Assembly (NCBI GenBank): GCA_030646745.1
Contig: JAUSKV010000213.1
Location: 1 to 8,154 of the forward strand
Length of the DNA: 8,154 bases
Reading direction: 5' to 3'
Origin: Sulfurimonas sp.
GTDB lineage: Bacteria; Campylobacterota; Campylobacteria; Campylobacterales; Sulfurimonadaceae
Part shown: one piece after another, positions 1 through 6,590 of the stretch
Layout of the letters: every line of letters starts with the position of its first letter
How positions within the stretch are numbered: the stretch's first letter is position 1
Translations under genes and position numbers: made by a program
The notes under the pieces: generated by a model
Seen by the model: only the letters and a program-made list of their open reading frames with translations
Database searches by the model: none
What the model was told of the DNA's origin: nothing

Positions 1-148
1 AAAAGATAAAATAAATACATCTTTACAAAATAGACAAACACAAACACAAGCTGCAAGACCTGCAGTAGTAACACAACATCATGCCAATGCAAATACGAAA
101 GCAATTGCAGGTGCGAAGAAACATGGTGATGTTTGGGAGAACTTTTAA
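1..148 (+). CDS. C-terminal tail of a protein, probably a methyl-accepting chemotaxis protein (5' truncated by window edge)
   Basis: Reading from base 2, an open frame of 48 codons runs to a TAA at 146-148; its start lies outside the window. The visible tail is a low-complexity, hydrophilic linker rich in Gln, Thr, Ala and Asn, and it ends in GDVWENF. The last five residues (VWENF) resemble the xWxxF pentapeptide at the C-terminus of many chemoreceptors (NWETF in E. coli Tar/Tsr), which docks the methyltransferase CheR and methylesterase CheB; a flexible linker before the pentapeptide is also typical. No signalling domain is visible, so the MCP call rests only on the tail. Any other protein with a disordered C-terminus remains possible. 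A terminator-like hairpin follows 6 nt after the stop, so this is the last gene of its transcript. Confidence 0.5.
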   Translation, partial: KDKINTSLQNRQTQTQAARPAVVTQHHANANTKAIAGAKKHGDVWENF

Positions 149-151
149 GGA

Positions 152-179
152 GAGGAGATTGCCTTAGGGCAGTCTCTTT
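152..179 (+). terminator. Probable rho-independent terminator of the upstream gene
   Basis: The arms 155-163 (GAGATTGCC) and 168-176 (GGCAGTCTC) form a 9-bp stem with one T.G wobble and a 4-nt loop (TTAG). The stem can be extended by weaker pairs at the base. It starts 6 nt after the stop codon at 146-148. The T-run after it is short (TTT, 177-179), so termination efficiency is uncertain. Confidence 0.6.
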
Positions 180-216
180 GTGGATGAGGAAAATGTATTT
201 CTGCAATAAATTCTCT

Positions 217-243
217 CATTCCACCCTCTCCCGAGGTGGAATG
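217..243. repeat. Inverted repeat / hairpin in the intergenic region
   Basis: CATTCCACC (217-225) is mirrored exactly by GGTGGAATG (235-243). The hairpin can zip further by pairing CTC with GAG around one bulged C, leaving a TCCC loop. No T-run follows on either strand, so it does not look like an intrinsic terminator. It lies about 70 bp upstream of the toxin-antitoxin promoter and after the terminator of the preceding gene, so it belongs to no recognised unit. A part of the arm (ATTCCAC) recurs at 282-288. It may be a protein-binding site, a dispersed repeat or an RNA structure; the sequence does not decide. Confidence 0.6.
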
Positions 244-311
244 CAGACAAAAGCTCACTCTTTTCTTACACTAAAAATATAATTCCACTTGCCAAAATTT
301 TTGCTATATGT

Positions 312-340
312 TTGACAGTATTGCTTGTTGTATGTATAAT
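312..340 (+). promoter_or_regulatory. Consensus sigma70 promoter of the toxin-antitoxin operon
   Basis: The -35 box TTGACA (312-317) and -10 box TATAAT (335-340) both match the consensus exactly and are separated by the optimal 17 bp. Transcription would start near 346-348, about 20 nt before the antitoxin ATG at 366. Such a strong promoter is typical of an autorepressed toxin-antitoxin operon. It also rules out the longer reading of the antitoxin that would begin inside the -35 box. Confidence 0.85.
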
Positions 341-351
341 ATGGAATATTA
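337..351. promoter_or_regulatory. Candidate operator for antitoxin autoregulation
   Basis: TAATAT (337-342) and ATATTA (346-351) form a perfect 6-bp inverted repeat around a 3-bp centre (GGA). It overlaps the downstream half of the -10 box and the predicted transcription start. Ribbon-helix-helix antitoxins typically repress their own operon by binding short palindromes at the promoter, so this is a plausible site for the product of the gene at 366. AT-rich palindromes of this length can arise by chance, so the assignment is inference. Confidence 0.4.
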
Positions 352-354
352 AAA

Positions 355-359
355 AAGGA
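355..359 (+). promoter_or_regulatory. Shine-Dalgarno site that fixes the antitoxin start at 366
   Basis: AAGGA lies 6 nt upstream of ATG 366-368, directly downstream of the consensus promoter. It supports this ATG over the in-frame TTG codons at 312 (inside the -35 box) and 360. Confidence 0.75.
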
Positions 360-365
360 TTGAAT

Positions 366-593
366 ATGCAAGTATTAAAAGCAACGTTTACTTTGCCTGA
401 TTATATATTGACTGAATTAAGTGAATTTGCAGAAGAGTTGGGTGAAAAAAAAAGTCATATGGTTGCTGAAGCGTTGAACCAATATTTTGATGCGCTAGAC
501 CTTAAACTTGCGCTTAAACGTTCAAAAGAGGTTCGCCAAGGAGCTGTTGAGACAATAAGTTTTGATGCAATCAAACAAGAGCTTGGACTTTAA
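366..593 (+). CDS. Ribbon-helix-helix antitoxin of a type II toxin-antitoxin pair
   Basis: This 75-aa protein is the likely antitoxin partner of the RelE-like toxin that follows. Residues 3-11 form a short beta strand (VLKATFTLP). They are followed by two predicted helices, about 12-25 and 29-44 (SHMVAEALNQYFDAL), the layout of MetJ/Arc/CopG-type ribbon-helix-helix DNA-binding domains; the charged C-terminal part (45-75) would bind the toxin. As a dimer it would neutralise the toxin and repress the operon, possibly through the palindrome at 337-351. The start is set by the promoter at 312-340 and AAGGA at 355-359; a longer 93-aa reading would place the start codon inside the -35 box. The TAA stop overlaps the toxin ATG by one base (TAATG). 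The family is clear in outline, but the exact subfamily was not determined. Confidence 0.8.
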   Translation: MQVLKATFTLPDYILTELSEFAEELGEKKSHMVAEALNQYFDALDLKLALKRSKEVRQGAVETISFDAIKQELGL

Positions 594-880
594 TGTCAGA
601 ATATTCATTGCAATTTCACCCAGCTGCAAAAAAAGAGTTGGATAAACTCGATAATCAAGCGAAGGTTTTTATTGTGAACTCTTTATCTCTGTTTATTGAA
701 GAATATGATGTTCATTATGAAGCAGAAATGATGAAAAAATCTAAGATAAAAAAACTTCAGGGTGAATGGAACGGTTTTTATCGATTAAGATTTAGGGATT
801 ATAGAGTGATTTATGAAAAAATAAATGACATGCTTGTTATTCATATTATCAGAATTGCTCATCGTAAGGAAGCTTATTAA
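593..880 (+). CDS. RelE/ParE-superfamily toxin of a type II toxin-antitoxin pair
   Basis: This is a 95-aa basic protein, the usual size for RelE/ParE toxins. The N-terminus (YSLQFHPAAKKELDKL) forms strand 1 plus a helix. The C-terminal half carries the family core: KLQGEWNGFYRLRFRDYRVIYE (residues 54-75, given here as its key parts KLQG, YRLRF and YRVIY), then VIHIIRIAHRKEAY ending at Y95. RelE relatives cleave mRNA in the ribosomal A site; ParE relatives poison gyrase. By hand alignment to E. coli RelE, R71, R91 and Y95 match catalytic R61, R81 and Y87, while R64 and R66 stand where RelE has K52 and K54. This favours an RNase-type toxin but does not prove it. The ATG shares one base with the antitoxin stop and has only a weak Shine-Dalgarno match, suggesting translational coupling. 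Confidence 0.85.
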   Translation: MSEYSLQFHPAAKKELDKLDNQAKVFIVNSLSLFIEEYDVHYEAEMMKKSKIKKLQGEWNGFYRLRFRDYRVIYEKINDMLVIHIIRIAHRKEAY

Positions 881-928
881 AAAAGGTTGTCAGTTGCCAC
901 AATTTCATGTTTATATCGTACTTATATA

Positions 929-966
929 GATTACGCTCTCTAGTGATTTACTACTAGAGAGTAATC
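929..966. terminator. Hairpin between convergent toxin and nuoN; probable shared transcription end
   Basis: The arms GATTA-CG-CTCTCTAGT (929-944) and ACTAGAGAG-TAATC (953-966) give a 9-bp inner stem and a 5-bp outer stem separated by a 2-nt bulge, with an 8-nt loop. It lies 2 nt past the nuoN stop and 48 nt past the toxin stop. Neither strand has a clear T-run after it, so it may be a weak bidirectional terminator or a 3'-end stabiliser of the long nuo transcript. Confidence 0.5.
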
Positions 967-968
967 AA

Positions 969-2459
969 CTAAAACCCAAGCGACTCAATAGAATATCTGC
1001 TCAACTCATTAAGTGCATTAATTCCCGGTATATCTAAGAGCAGTGATGTTCCGACTCCTCCCCACAAAACAACTACCCCAGAGAGCACTATAAAAGCCAG
1101 TGATACTTTATAGCCGTAATGCACTTCAACATGTCCGGCTTCTTTAAAGTAGAGATGCATGACAACTTTAAAATAGTAGTAAATGGAGACAAATGCGCTC
1201 AATACTCCAAAAAATGCCAAAAATGTGTAGCCTGCTTCGATTGCGGATGTGAGAATATAGAACTTGCCTATAAATCCGATGGTCGATGGAAAACCTGCGA
1301 GAGAGAGCATAAAAATGGTAAGTGCGGCGGCAATAATCGGTCTTGTCTTTGCAAGCCCATCTAAATCATCATAATTGATTGCCTTATCGCTTCCTTTGCT
1401 TATGTAACTTAAAACTCCAAAAGCCCCTATGGCACTGATAAAATAGGCAAAAAGGTAGAACATGATGGCACTGGCGGCACTCGAAGTAGCTTCTCCGATG
1501 GAGGCAAAAGCTATCAAAATATATCCGCTGTGCACAACAGATGAAGCCGCTAACATTTTTTTGACACTCTGCTGAATCACCGCCAAAAGCGAACCTACAA
1601 ACATTGTAACCAAAGCCCCACCGATAATAAGCGGGTCGTAAATGGCATCAAAGGTTATGTAATCTTTTAAAAACAGCCTCAAAACAAAAGCAAAAATAGC
1701 AATTTTAAAAACACCTGCCATGTAAGCGGTAATCGGCAGAGATGCACCCTCATAAACATCCAAAACCCAAGCACCAAAGGGAACGGCAGCGATTTTAAAC
1801 ATGATTGTTATCATGATAAGCATACTTCCTGCAATTATAAGAAGCTGAGAGTGCAACTCAGTGTGCAGAATATACTCCGCAATCACGTCCAAATTTGTAC
1901 TTTTTGCCTGTGCATAGATAAGCATCATGCCAAGCAAATAAAAAGATGCACTGAATGAGCCAAGAAGCAGATATTTAAAAAATGCTTCGGAGGCTTTGAG
2001 CGAATTTTTGTTGAGTCCAACCAAAATATAAACAGACATGGAGGCTATTTCTAGGGCTATAAAAGCGGTGAGAAGCTCATTTGCCATAGTTAAAACCACC
2101 ATGCCAAAGAGTGAAAAGAGGAGCAAAACAAAAGACTCATGCGTAAAAAAGTTTGTTTTATCGACAAAGGATTTCGCAATTGCAAGCGTCAAAAATCCGC
2201 CAAGCAAAAAAAGCGAAATAAAGGTTGCGCTGAAAGTATCATAAACGACCATTGAGTTAAATATATCAGGTAAAATCAGAATGCTGTACTTTGTACCAAC
2301 ACCGTTAGCCGAGATTATAAAAGCGATAAAAAGTGTAGCAAGCGTAATAAAATAGCCTCTGTTTTTAGTGTAGTGCGAACTAAATCCAAAGAGCAGAATA
2401 AAGATAGCGCTAAAAAGCAGCAGTGCCGGAACAGCCAGCGCAATAAACTCGTTACTCAT
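969..2459 (-). CDS. nuoN: NADH-quinone oxidoreductase subunit N
   Basis: This 496-aa integral membrane protein is one of three antiporter-like proton pumps of respiratory complex I in the inner membrane, with about 14 hydrophobic helices. Expected charged channel residues are present: E137 in ALEIAS (E. coli E133), K222 in MFKIAAVPF (K217), K252 in GVFKIAIF (K247), H310 in SSVVHSGY (H305) and K399 in GFIGKFY (K395). The family block VPFHxWxPDVYxGAP is altered to VPFGAWVLDVYEGAS (226-240), losing the His and both Pro. The ATG start overlaps the nuoM end by 8 nt (ATGAGTAA). A GAGG at 2469-2472, 9 nt upstream, is a modest ribosome-binding site, so coupling with nuoM is likely. It is the last gene of the operon and is followed by the hairpin at 929-966. 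Confidence 0.95.
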   Translation of the reverse strand: MSNEFIALAVPALLLFSAIFILLFGFSSHYTKNRGYFITLATLFIAFIISANGVGTKYSILILPDIFNSMVVYDTFSATFISLFLLGGFLTLAIAKSFVDKTNFFTHESFVLLLFSLFGMVVLTMANELLTAFIALEIASMSVYILVGLNKNSLKASEAFFKYLLLGSFSASFYLLGMMLIYAQAKSTNLDVIAEYILHTELHSQLLIIAGSMLIMITIMFKIAAVPFGAWVLDVYEGASLPITAYMAGVFKIAIFAFVLRLFLKDYITFDAIYDPLIIGGALVTMFVGSLLAVIQQSVKKMLAASSVVHSGYILIAFASIGEATSSAASAIMFYLFAYFISAIGAFGVLSYISKGSDKAINYDDLDGLAKTRPIIAAALTIFMLSLAGFPSTIGFIGKFYILTSAIEAGYTFLAFFGVLSAFVSIYYYFKVVMHLYFKEAGHVEVHYGYKVSLAFIVLSGVVVLWGGVGTSLLLDIPGINALNELSRYSIESLGF

Positions 2460-3924
2460 GGTACACCGCCTCTTTTTTATCTACAAACGCCTTTGCAGTC
2501 GGTTCAATCTTTTTTATAAAATAGTTAGGGAATATTCCCATGGCGAGAATAAGCAGGGCGAGCGGAATAACCGCTAGAAGTTCATGCGATCTCAAATCCT
2601 GAAAGTTTTTCGTTCTCTCATTTGTCTCTCCGTAGAGAACTTTGCTTATGGTTTTGAACATAAAAAGCATAGGAATAAGTAGCGAAGTTGCCGCAAAAAA
2701 TCCTATGAGCGTGTCATACTCAAATGCTCCCAAGATTATCAAAACTTCCGCCACAAAGCCTGCAGTAAAAGGAACTCCGACAATGCTCAGAGCAAAAAAA
2801 GCAAAGAAAAGCGCAAAGAGCGGTGCGAACTTTGCAATGCCTCCAAGCGAGTCAATAGTATAAGTTTGAACCCGCTCATACATCATGGCAACCATCAAAA
2901 ACAGAGCCGCAGACGAGAGTGCATGTGCAACGATAAAGTAGGATGAACCGATAAGCCCGTAGCTATTATAGATAAAAAATCCCACCACAATCAGAGAGAG
3001 ATGCGATGCCGAGGAGAGTGCAAACATGCGTTTGAGATGCGTTTGAGTTATGGCAGAAATTCCAAAATAGATAAGCCCAAAGAGTCCAATCCAGATGAAA
3101 TAGGGAGCTAACTCTTGAGAAGTTTCGTTTAAAAGAGTAAAAAGAAATCTCCATATCGCATAAGTTCCAAGCTTCGCCATCAATGCCGACATAACGATAA
3201 CAATACCCATAGGTGCGCTTCTGTAGGTGTCGCTCAGCCATGTATGGAATGGAAAAATCGGGATTTTAATCCCAAAAGCAATCATAAAACCGCTAAAGAC
3301 CAGAAGTGATTCTGTCGTTGTGAGTGTAATATTTTTAAGCTCATCAAGTGCAAAAGAGTAGAAACCAAACTGCTCCTTGTGCTCCACCGCCATGTATAAA
3401 ATAGAGATAAGCATCATCAAAGAGCCGAAAATGGTGTACATGTTAAACTTCATAGAGATAAAGTTGCTTTTGCCATACCCAAAGAGTCCAATCATAAAAA
3501 AGATAGGAAGCAGCATAAGTTCCCAAAAGAGGTAGAAGAGCATCAAATCAAGTGCCAAAACCGCACCCATGATGCCGCCCTGAACAAAAAGCAGATTTAT
3601 CCAATACCCTCTTTTGTCTCTCTGTTTGTAGAGTGCAATTGCCACAAGCGGCATCAAGAGAGCGTTCATCATCACAATTCCAAGCGAAACACCGTCCACA
3701 CCGACATGATACTCTATGCCGTATTGCGAAATCCATGCATGCTGCTCTATAAACTGCATTGAAGAAGAAGCATCAAAATCTATGTAGAGGTTGAGCGCCA
3801 AATAAGCAACAACGAGAGTCGAAATCATATAAACTATTTTTACAAGAGTAATGTGCAAATTGACAAAAAATAGAAATATTGCAGTGAGTATCGGAAGAAA
3901 AATTATTGCACTTAAAACACTCAT
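2452..3924 (-). CDS. nuoM: NADH-quinone oxidoreductase subunit M
   Basis: This 490-aa proton-pumping membrane subunit of complex I has about 14 predicted helices. Key residues align with E. coli NuoM: E135 in FWELMLLP (E144), K220 in GIKIPIFPFHTW (K234), K251 in MAKLGTY (K265), H308 in SSASHLS (H322), H334 in VAHALSS (H348) and E393 in FVAEVLI (E407). The usual block HxWLPDAHxxAPTAGS reads HTWLSDTYRSAPMGIV (227-242), so the loop is divergent. The ATG at 3922-3924 is chosen because AAGGAG lies 6 nt upstream and it overlaps the nuoL stop as ATGA. A seven-residue-longer start at 3945 has no ribosome-binding site and would overlap nuoL by 25 nt. The 3' end overlaps nuoN by 8 nt. Confidence 0.93.
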   Translation of the reverse strand: MSVLSAIIFLPILTAIFLFFVNLHITLVKIVYMISTLVVAYLALNLYIDFDASSSMQFIEQHAWISQYGIEYHVGVDGVSLGIVMMNALLMPLVAIALYKQRDKRGYWINLLFVQGGIMGAVLALDLMLFYLFWELMLLPIFFMIGLFGYGKSNFISMKFNMYTIFGSLMMLISILYMAVEHKEQFGFYSFALDELKNITLTTTESLLVFSGFMIAFGIKIPIFPFHTWLSDTYRSAPMGIVIVMSALMAKLGTYAIWRFLFTLLNETSQELAPYFIWIGLFGLIYFGISAITQTHLKRMFALSSASHLSLIVVGFFIYNSYGLIGSSYFIVAHALSSAALFLMVAMMYERVQTYTIDSLGGIAKFAPLFALFFAFFALSIVGVPFTAGFVAEVLIILGAFEYDTLIGFFAATSLLIPMLFMFKTISKVLYGETNERTKNFQDLRSHELLAVIPLALLILAMGIFPNYFIKKIEPTAKAFVDKKEAVYHE

Positions 3925-5792
3925 ACTGCACTCCTTAACATCCAATAGAGATAAACAAAACCGGAGACGACGCCGAGAAGCATGTAGAGCGCATAAAATC
4001 GTACATTTCCATTTTCGGTCATGGAGACTATTTTTCCAAGTTTCAAATAGGCGAGTGCCGTGAGATTAATTTTTTCATCAATCAAAAAGCTGCTTACTGT
4101 TTTCTCAAAAAAGTGTGAAAGTTTGTCTATGGCAGCCACAACTGTTTTGTTGTAGAATTCATCTATGTAAAACTTGTTTGTTACCCAACCATAATTTTTT
4201 TCTACAATGATTGCGTTTGTATAGGCATACTTTTTATAGGTGTTATAAATAACAAGTGCTATAAAAAGTGTGTTTACAGCCATTAAAGCCCACTCTTTAG
4301 CATGAGGAATGGTGTAAATCTTATCTGCAAGATTTAACCAGTGAGAAAAGTTTAAATCTCCGCCAAAGAGTTCCGGCACATTGAGCAGACCTGCAAAAAC
4401 TGAGAGCAGAGTTAAAAGCATCATAGGGTAAAACATAGATTTCGGACTCTCTTTTGCCACCTGCTCACCCTTGTTAAAAAAGAGCACAACCATCAATCTT
4501 GACATGTAAAATGCGGTCAGAATTGAGCTTACAAAAGCCATCGCAAAAAGTTCTAGATGTCCGCTTGCATACAAAGCGCCCATAATCGCATCTTTTGAGA
4601 AGAAGGCTGAAAATGGCGGAATGGCGGTAATTGTTAAGGAGGCGACAGCCATCATAATAAATATCTTTGGAAACTTTATACCTCGTAAATCGCGTATATC
4701 CTGCTTGTGGTGAAATGCAACTATAATCGCGCCCGCCGCCATAAAGAGAAGCCCTTTAAAGAAGGCATGTGTAAACATATGAAAAAGTGCGGTCGAATAG
4801 GCTCCGACCCCCAAAGCCATAAACATAAATCCTAACTGGCTCATAGTCGAGTAGGCTAAAATTTTCTTGATGTCATACTGTTTTGTGGCAATTAAGGCTG
4901 CGAAGAGTGCACTAAGTGCCCCGATATAGGCGATAAAAAGTGAGACTTCAGGTGTCATATTGTAAAGCGGTGCAAATCTTGCCACCATGTAAACTCCCGC
5001 CGTAACCATTGTTGCCGCATGAATAAGGGCTGAAACAGGAGTCGGTCCAGCCATCGCATCCGGAAGCCAAACAAAGAGTGGAATCTGAGCAGATTTTCCC
5101 ATCGCTCCGACAAAGAGCAAAAATGCGATAAGACTTAGAGTAAATGGCTCTATGTGTGCAAGGCTGAGAAATATGTTTGAGAAGCCAAAACCGCCGCTTG
5201 GAATGGAGAGAAAAAGAAGCATCAAAGCACTCAAAAAACCGAAATCTCCAACACGGTTCACTATAAAAGCTTTATTGCCTGCGTAGGTATTTTGAATATC
5301 CCCAAAATAGAAGCCGATAAGCGCATACGAAGTAAGCCCGACACCCTCCCAGCCGATGAACATGATAATCGGATTATCCGCCAAAACTAGCAAGAACATA
5401 AAAAATATAAAAAGATTAAAGTAGGCAAAAAATCGCCCGTAACTTTTGTCTCTGCTCATGTAACCCGTTGCGTAGATGTGAATCAAAAAGCTTACAGGTG
5501 CTACAAACAAAATCATAAATGAGCTGAGGGCATCCGCTTTGAGAGCCACTTCTATGGTAAAGTCACCGATATTCAGCCATGTAAAGAGGTGCGAAGAAAA
5601 AATCTGCTTTTCAAAATAGCTGTGATAGCTGATGTAGAGCGCAATAGCCGCACTTATACCAGACCCCGCAAGTGCCAAGAGTGTGTAAATAGTTTGCTTT
5701 GTATTTTTAAAGAATAGACTGATTAAAAAAATCAACGAAGCAGTTACAAGCGGCGATAAAAGTAAAATACCAAGAAGTAAAGTATCACGCAT
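3921..5792 (-). CDS. nuoL: NADH-quinone oxidoreductase subunit L
   Basis: This 623-aa protein (E. coli NuoL is 613 aa) is the distal proton pump of complex I, with about 16 helices. It ends in an amphipathic region plus a final helix (about 530-620), matching the lateral helix that braces the membrane arm. Conserved residues are intact: E149 in GWEGVG (E. coli E144), D183 in RVGDFGF (D178), K233 in AMGKSAQIPL (K229), H338, H342 and K346 in FHMFTHAFFKG (H334, H338, K342), and K400-D401 in FFSKDAI (K399-D400). The canonical LPDAMAGPTPVSALIHAATMV-type motif is present unchanged from residue 243, in contrast to NuoM and NuoN. The ATG at 5792 has AGGAAA (5798-5803) upstream and overlaps the nuoK end by 8 nt. 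The stop overlaps the nuoM start (ATGA). Confidence 0.97.
   Translation of the reverse strand: MRDTLLLGILLLSPLVTASLIFLISLFFKNTKQTIYTLLALAGSGISAAIALYISYHSYFEKQIFSSHLFTWLNIGDFTIEVALKADALSSFMILFVAPVSFLIHIYATGYMSRDKSYGRFFAYFNLFIFFMFLLVLADNPIIMFIGWEGVGLTSYALIGFYFGDIQNTYAGNKAFIVNRVGDFGFLSALMLLFLSIPSGGFGFSNIFLSLAHIEPFTLSLIAFLLFVGAMGKSAQIPLFVWLPDAMAGPTPVSALIHAATMVTAGVYMVARFAPLYNMTPEVSLFIAYIGALSALFAALIATKQYDIKKILAYSTMSQLGFMFMALGVGAYSTALFHMFTHAFFKGLLFMAAGAIIVAFHHKQDIRDLRGIKFPKIFIMMAVASLTITAIPPFSAFFSKDAIMGALYASGHLELFAMAFVSSILTAFYMSRLMVVLFFNKGEQVAKESPKSMFYPMMLLTLLSVFAGLLNVPELFGGDLNFSHWLNLADKIYTIPHAKEWALMAVNTLFIALVIYNTYKKYAYTNAIIVEKNYGWVTNKFYIDEFYNKTVVAAIDKLSHFFEKTVSSFLIDEKINLTALAYLKLGKIVSMTENGNVRFYALYMLLGVVSGFVYLYWMLRSAV
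3931..3936 (-). promoter_or_regulatory. Shine-Dalgarno site that fixes the nuoM start
   Basis: AAGGAG on the minus strand (CTCCTT on the plus strand) lies 6 nt before ATG 3924-3922, within the last codons of nuoL. It selects this ATG over the upstream in-frame ATG at 3945. Confidence 0.8.
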
Positions 5793-6090
5793 GCTTGTTT
5801 CCTAATATATCAAATAAGTTGGCATCCAGCGAAGCTCTGTTTCTAAAAAGCACCACAAAGAGCGACATGAAGAGAGCTGCCTCAGAAGCGGCAATCGCTA
5901 TGATTATAAGCGACATAACCTGAGCGGAGCTGTCTGCCATGTCAGCACTAATTGCGATGAGCGATAAATTTACCGCATTTAAAAGCAGCTCAATCGACAT
6001 GTAAATTACTATAATATTTCGTCTGCTAATTAGCCCGACAACCCCGATGGAGAAGAGCAAAATTGAGAGAATCATATATGCTTTTAACAC
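5785..6090 (-). CDS. nuoK: NADH-quinone oxidoreductase subunit K
   Basis: This 101-aa subunit is the normal family length and has three transmembrane helices (about 3-20, 27-48 and 59-83). It lies between the quinone-end subunits and the pumps and carries the two membrane glutamates of the proton path: E34 in YMSIELLLNAVNL and E70 in AIAASEAAL, matching E. coli E36 and E72. An RR pair (23-24) occupies the conserved loop position. The start is GTG (6090-6088), with AAAAAGGAG 6 nt upstream, and shares one base with the nuoJ stop (TAGTG). The next in-frame ATG (6075) would remove most of the first helix lead-in and has no such site. The 3' end overlaps nuoL by 8 nt. Confidence 0.95.
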   Translation of the reverse strand: MLKAYMILSILLFSIGVVGLISRRNIIVIYMSIELLLNAVNLSLIAISADMADSSAQVMSLIIIAIAASEAALFMSLFVVLFRNRASLDANLFDILGNKHA

Positions 6091-6590
6091 TATTCGCTCC
6101 TTTTTGAGAGAGTAACTGCACCGACAAGGGCTACAAGAAGTAAAATAGAAACGAGTTCAAAAGGCAAGACCCACTTGCTAAAAAGGTTCAAGCCAACATC
6201 TTTTATAGTACCAAAGCCCTCACTTGCTACGCCATTGACTGCAATATCGCTTCTCATAATTAAATCAATCAAAATCGCAGAAAATGGAGCGATGATGATG
6301 CTTGTTGCAAGAAGCCATCTGTTTTTGTACTTCTCATCGGGGAGGTTCTCATCTTTGATGTTTAAGAACATGATAATGAAGAGAATCAGCGATAAAATCG
6401 CCCCGGCGTAGATAATAATCTGCACAACAAACAGAAATGTGGCATTCACAAGAGCAAAAAGCGCAGCGATGCTGATAAGCGTAACAATAAAACTAAGCGC
6501 CGAATCAATCGGTCTGTGCGCACTTATCATAACAATAGAACTCACAATTGCAACCAGTGCCAAAGTGGCAAACAGTATCTCATTTTGCAA
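6090..6590 (-). CDS. nuoJ: NADH-quinone oxidoreductase subunit J
   Basis: This 166-aa membrane subunit of complex I has five predicted helices (about 3-22, 29-50, 53-77, 91-110 and 140-162). The diagnostic block VQIIIYAGAILSLILFIIM (56-74) is the NuoJ/ND6 third helix, with Y61 at the conserved tyrosine next to the pi-bulge that takes part in coupling quinone reduction to pumping. HRPIDSALSF (25-34) matches the usual P-x-x-SAL segment. The start is TTG (6590-6588), with GAGGAG 7 nt upstream; the first in-frame Met after it is at residue 21, inside helix 1, so TTG is needed for a full-length protein. It overlaps nuoI by 11 nt and nuoK by 1 nt. Confidence 0.93.
   Translation of the reverse strand: MQNEILFATLALVAIVSSIVMISAHRPIDSALSFIVTLISIAALFALVNATFLFVVQIIIYAGAILSLILFIIMFLNIKDENLPDEKYKNRWLLATSIIIAPFSAILIDLIMRSDIAVNGVASEGFGTIKDVGLNLFSKWVLPFELVSILLLVALVGAVTLSKRSE
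6097..6105 (-). promoter_or_regulatory. Shine-Dalgarno site for the GTG start of nuoK
   Basis: AAAAAGGAG on the minus strand ends 6 nt before the GTG at 6090-6088. It supports initiation at this non-ATG codon, at the TAGTG overlap with nuoJ. Confidence 0.75.

Noticed and set aside
312..365. Longer antitoxin N-terminus starting at TTG 312
   Set aside because: The codon is part of a perfect -35 box and the added residues precede the predicted transcription start; ATG 366 has its own Shine-Dalgarno site.
888..903. Weak inverted repeat just after the toxin stop
   Set aside because: Only about four base pairs with a long loop; much weaker than the hairpin at 929-966.
1119..1364. Cysteine-rich 81-aa plus-strand open frame resembling a small metal-binding protein
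   Set aside because: It lies antisense within nuoN; its Cys codons are the reverse complement of Ala GCA and similar codons, and there is no promoter or ribosome-binding site.
3925..3945. Seven-residue-longer NuoM start at 3945
   Set aside because: It has no ribosome-binding site and a 25-nt overlap with nuoL; ATG 3924 has AAGGAG and an ATGA junction.
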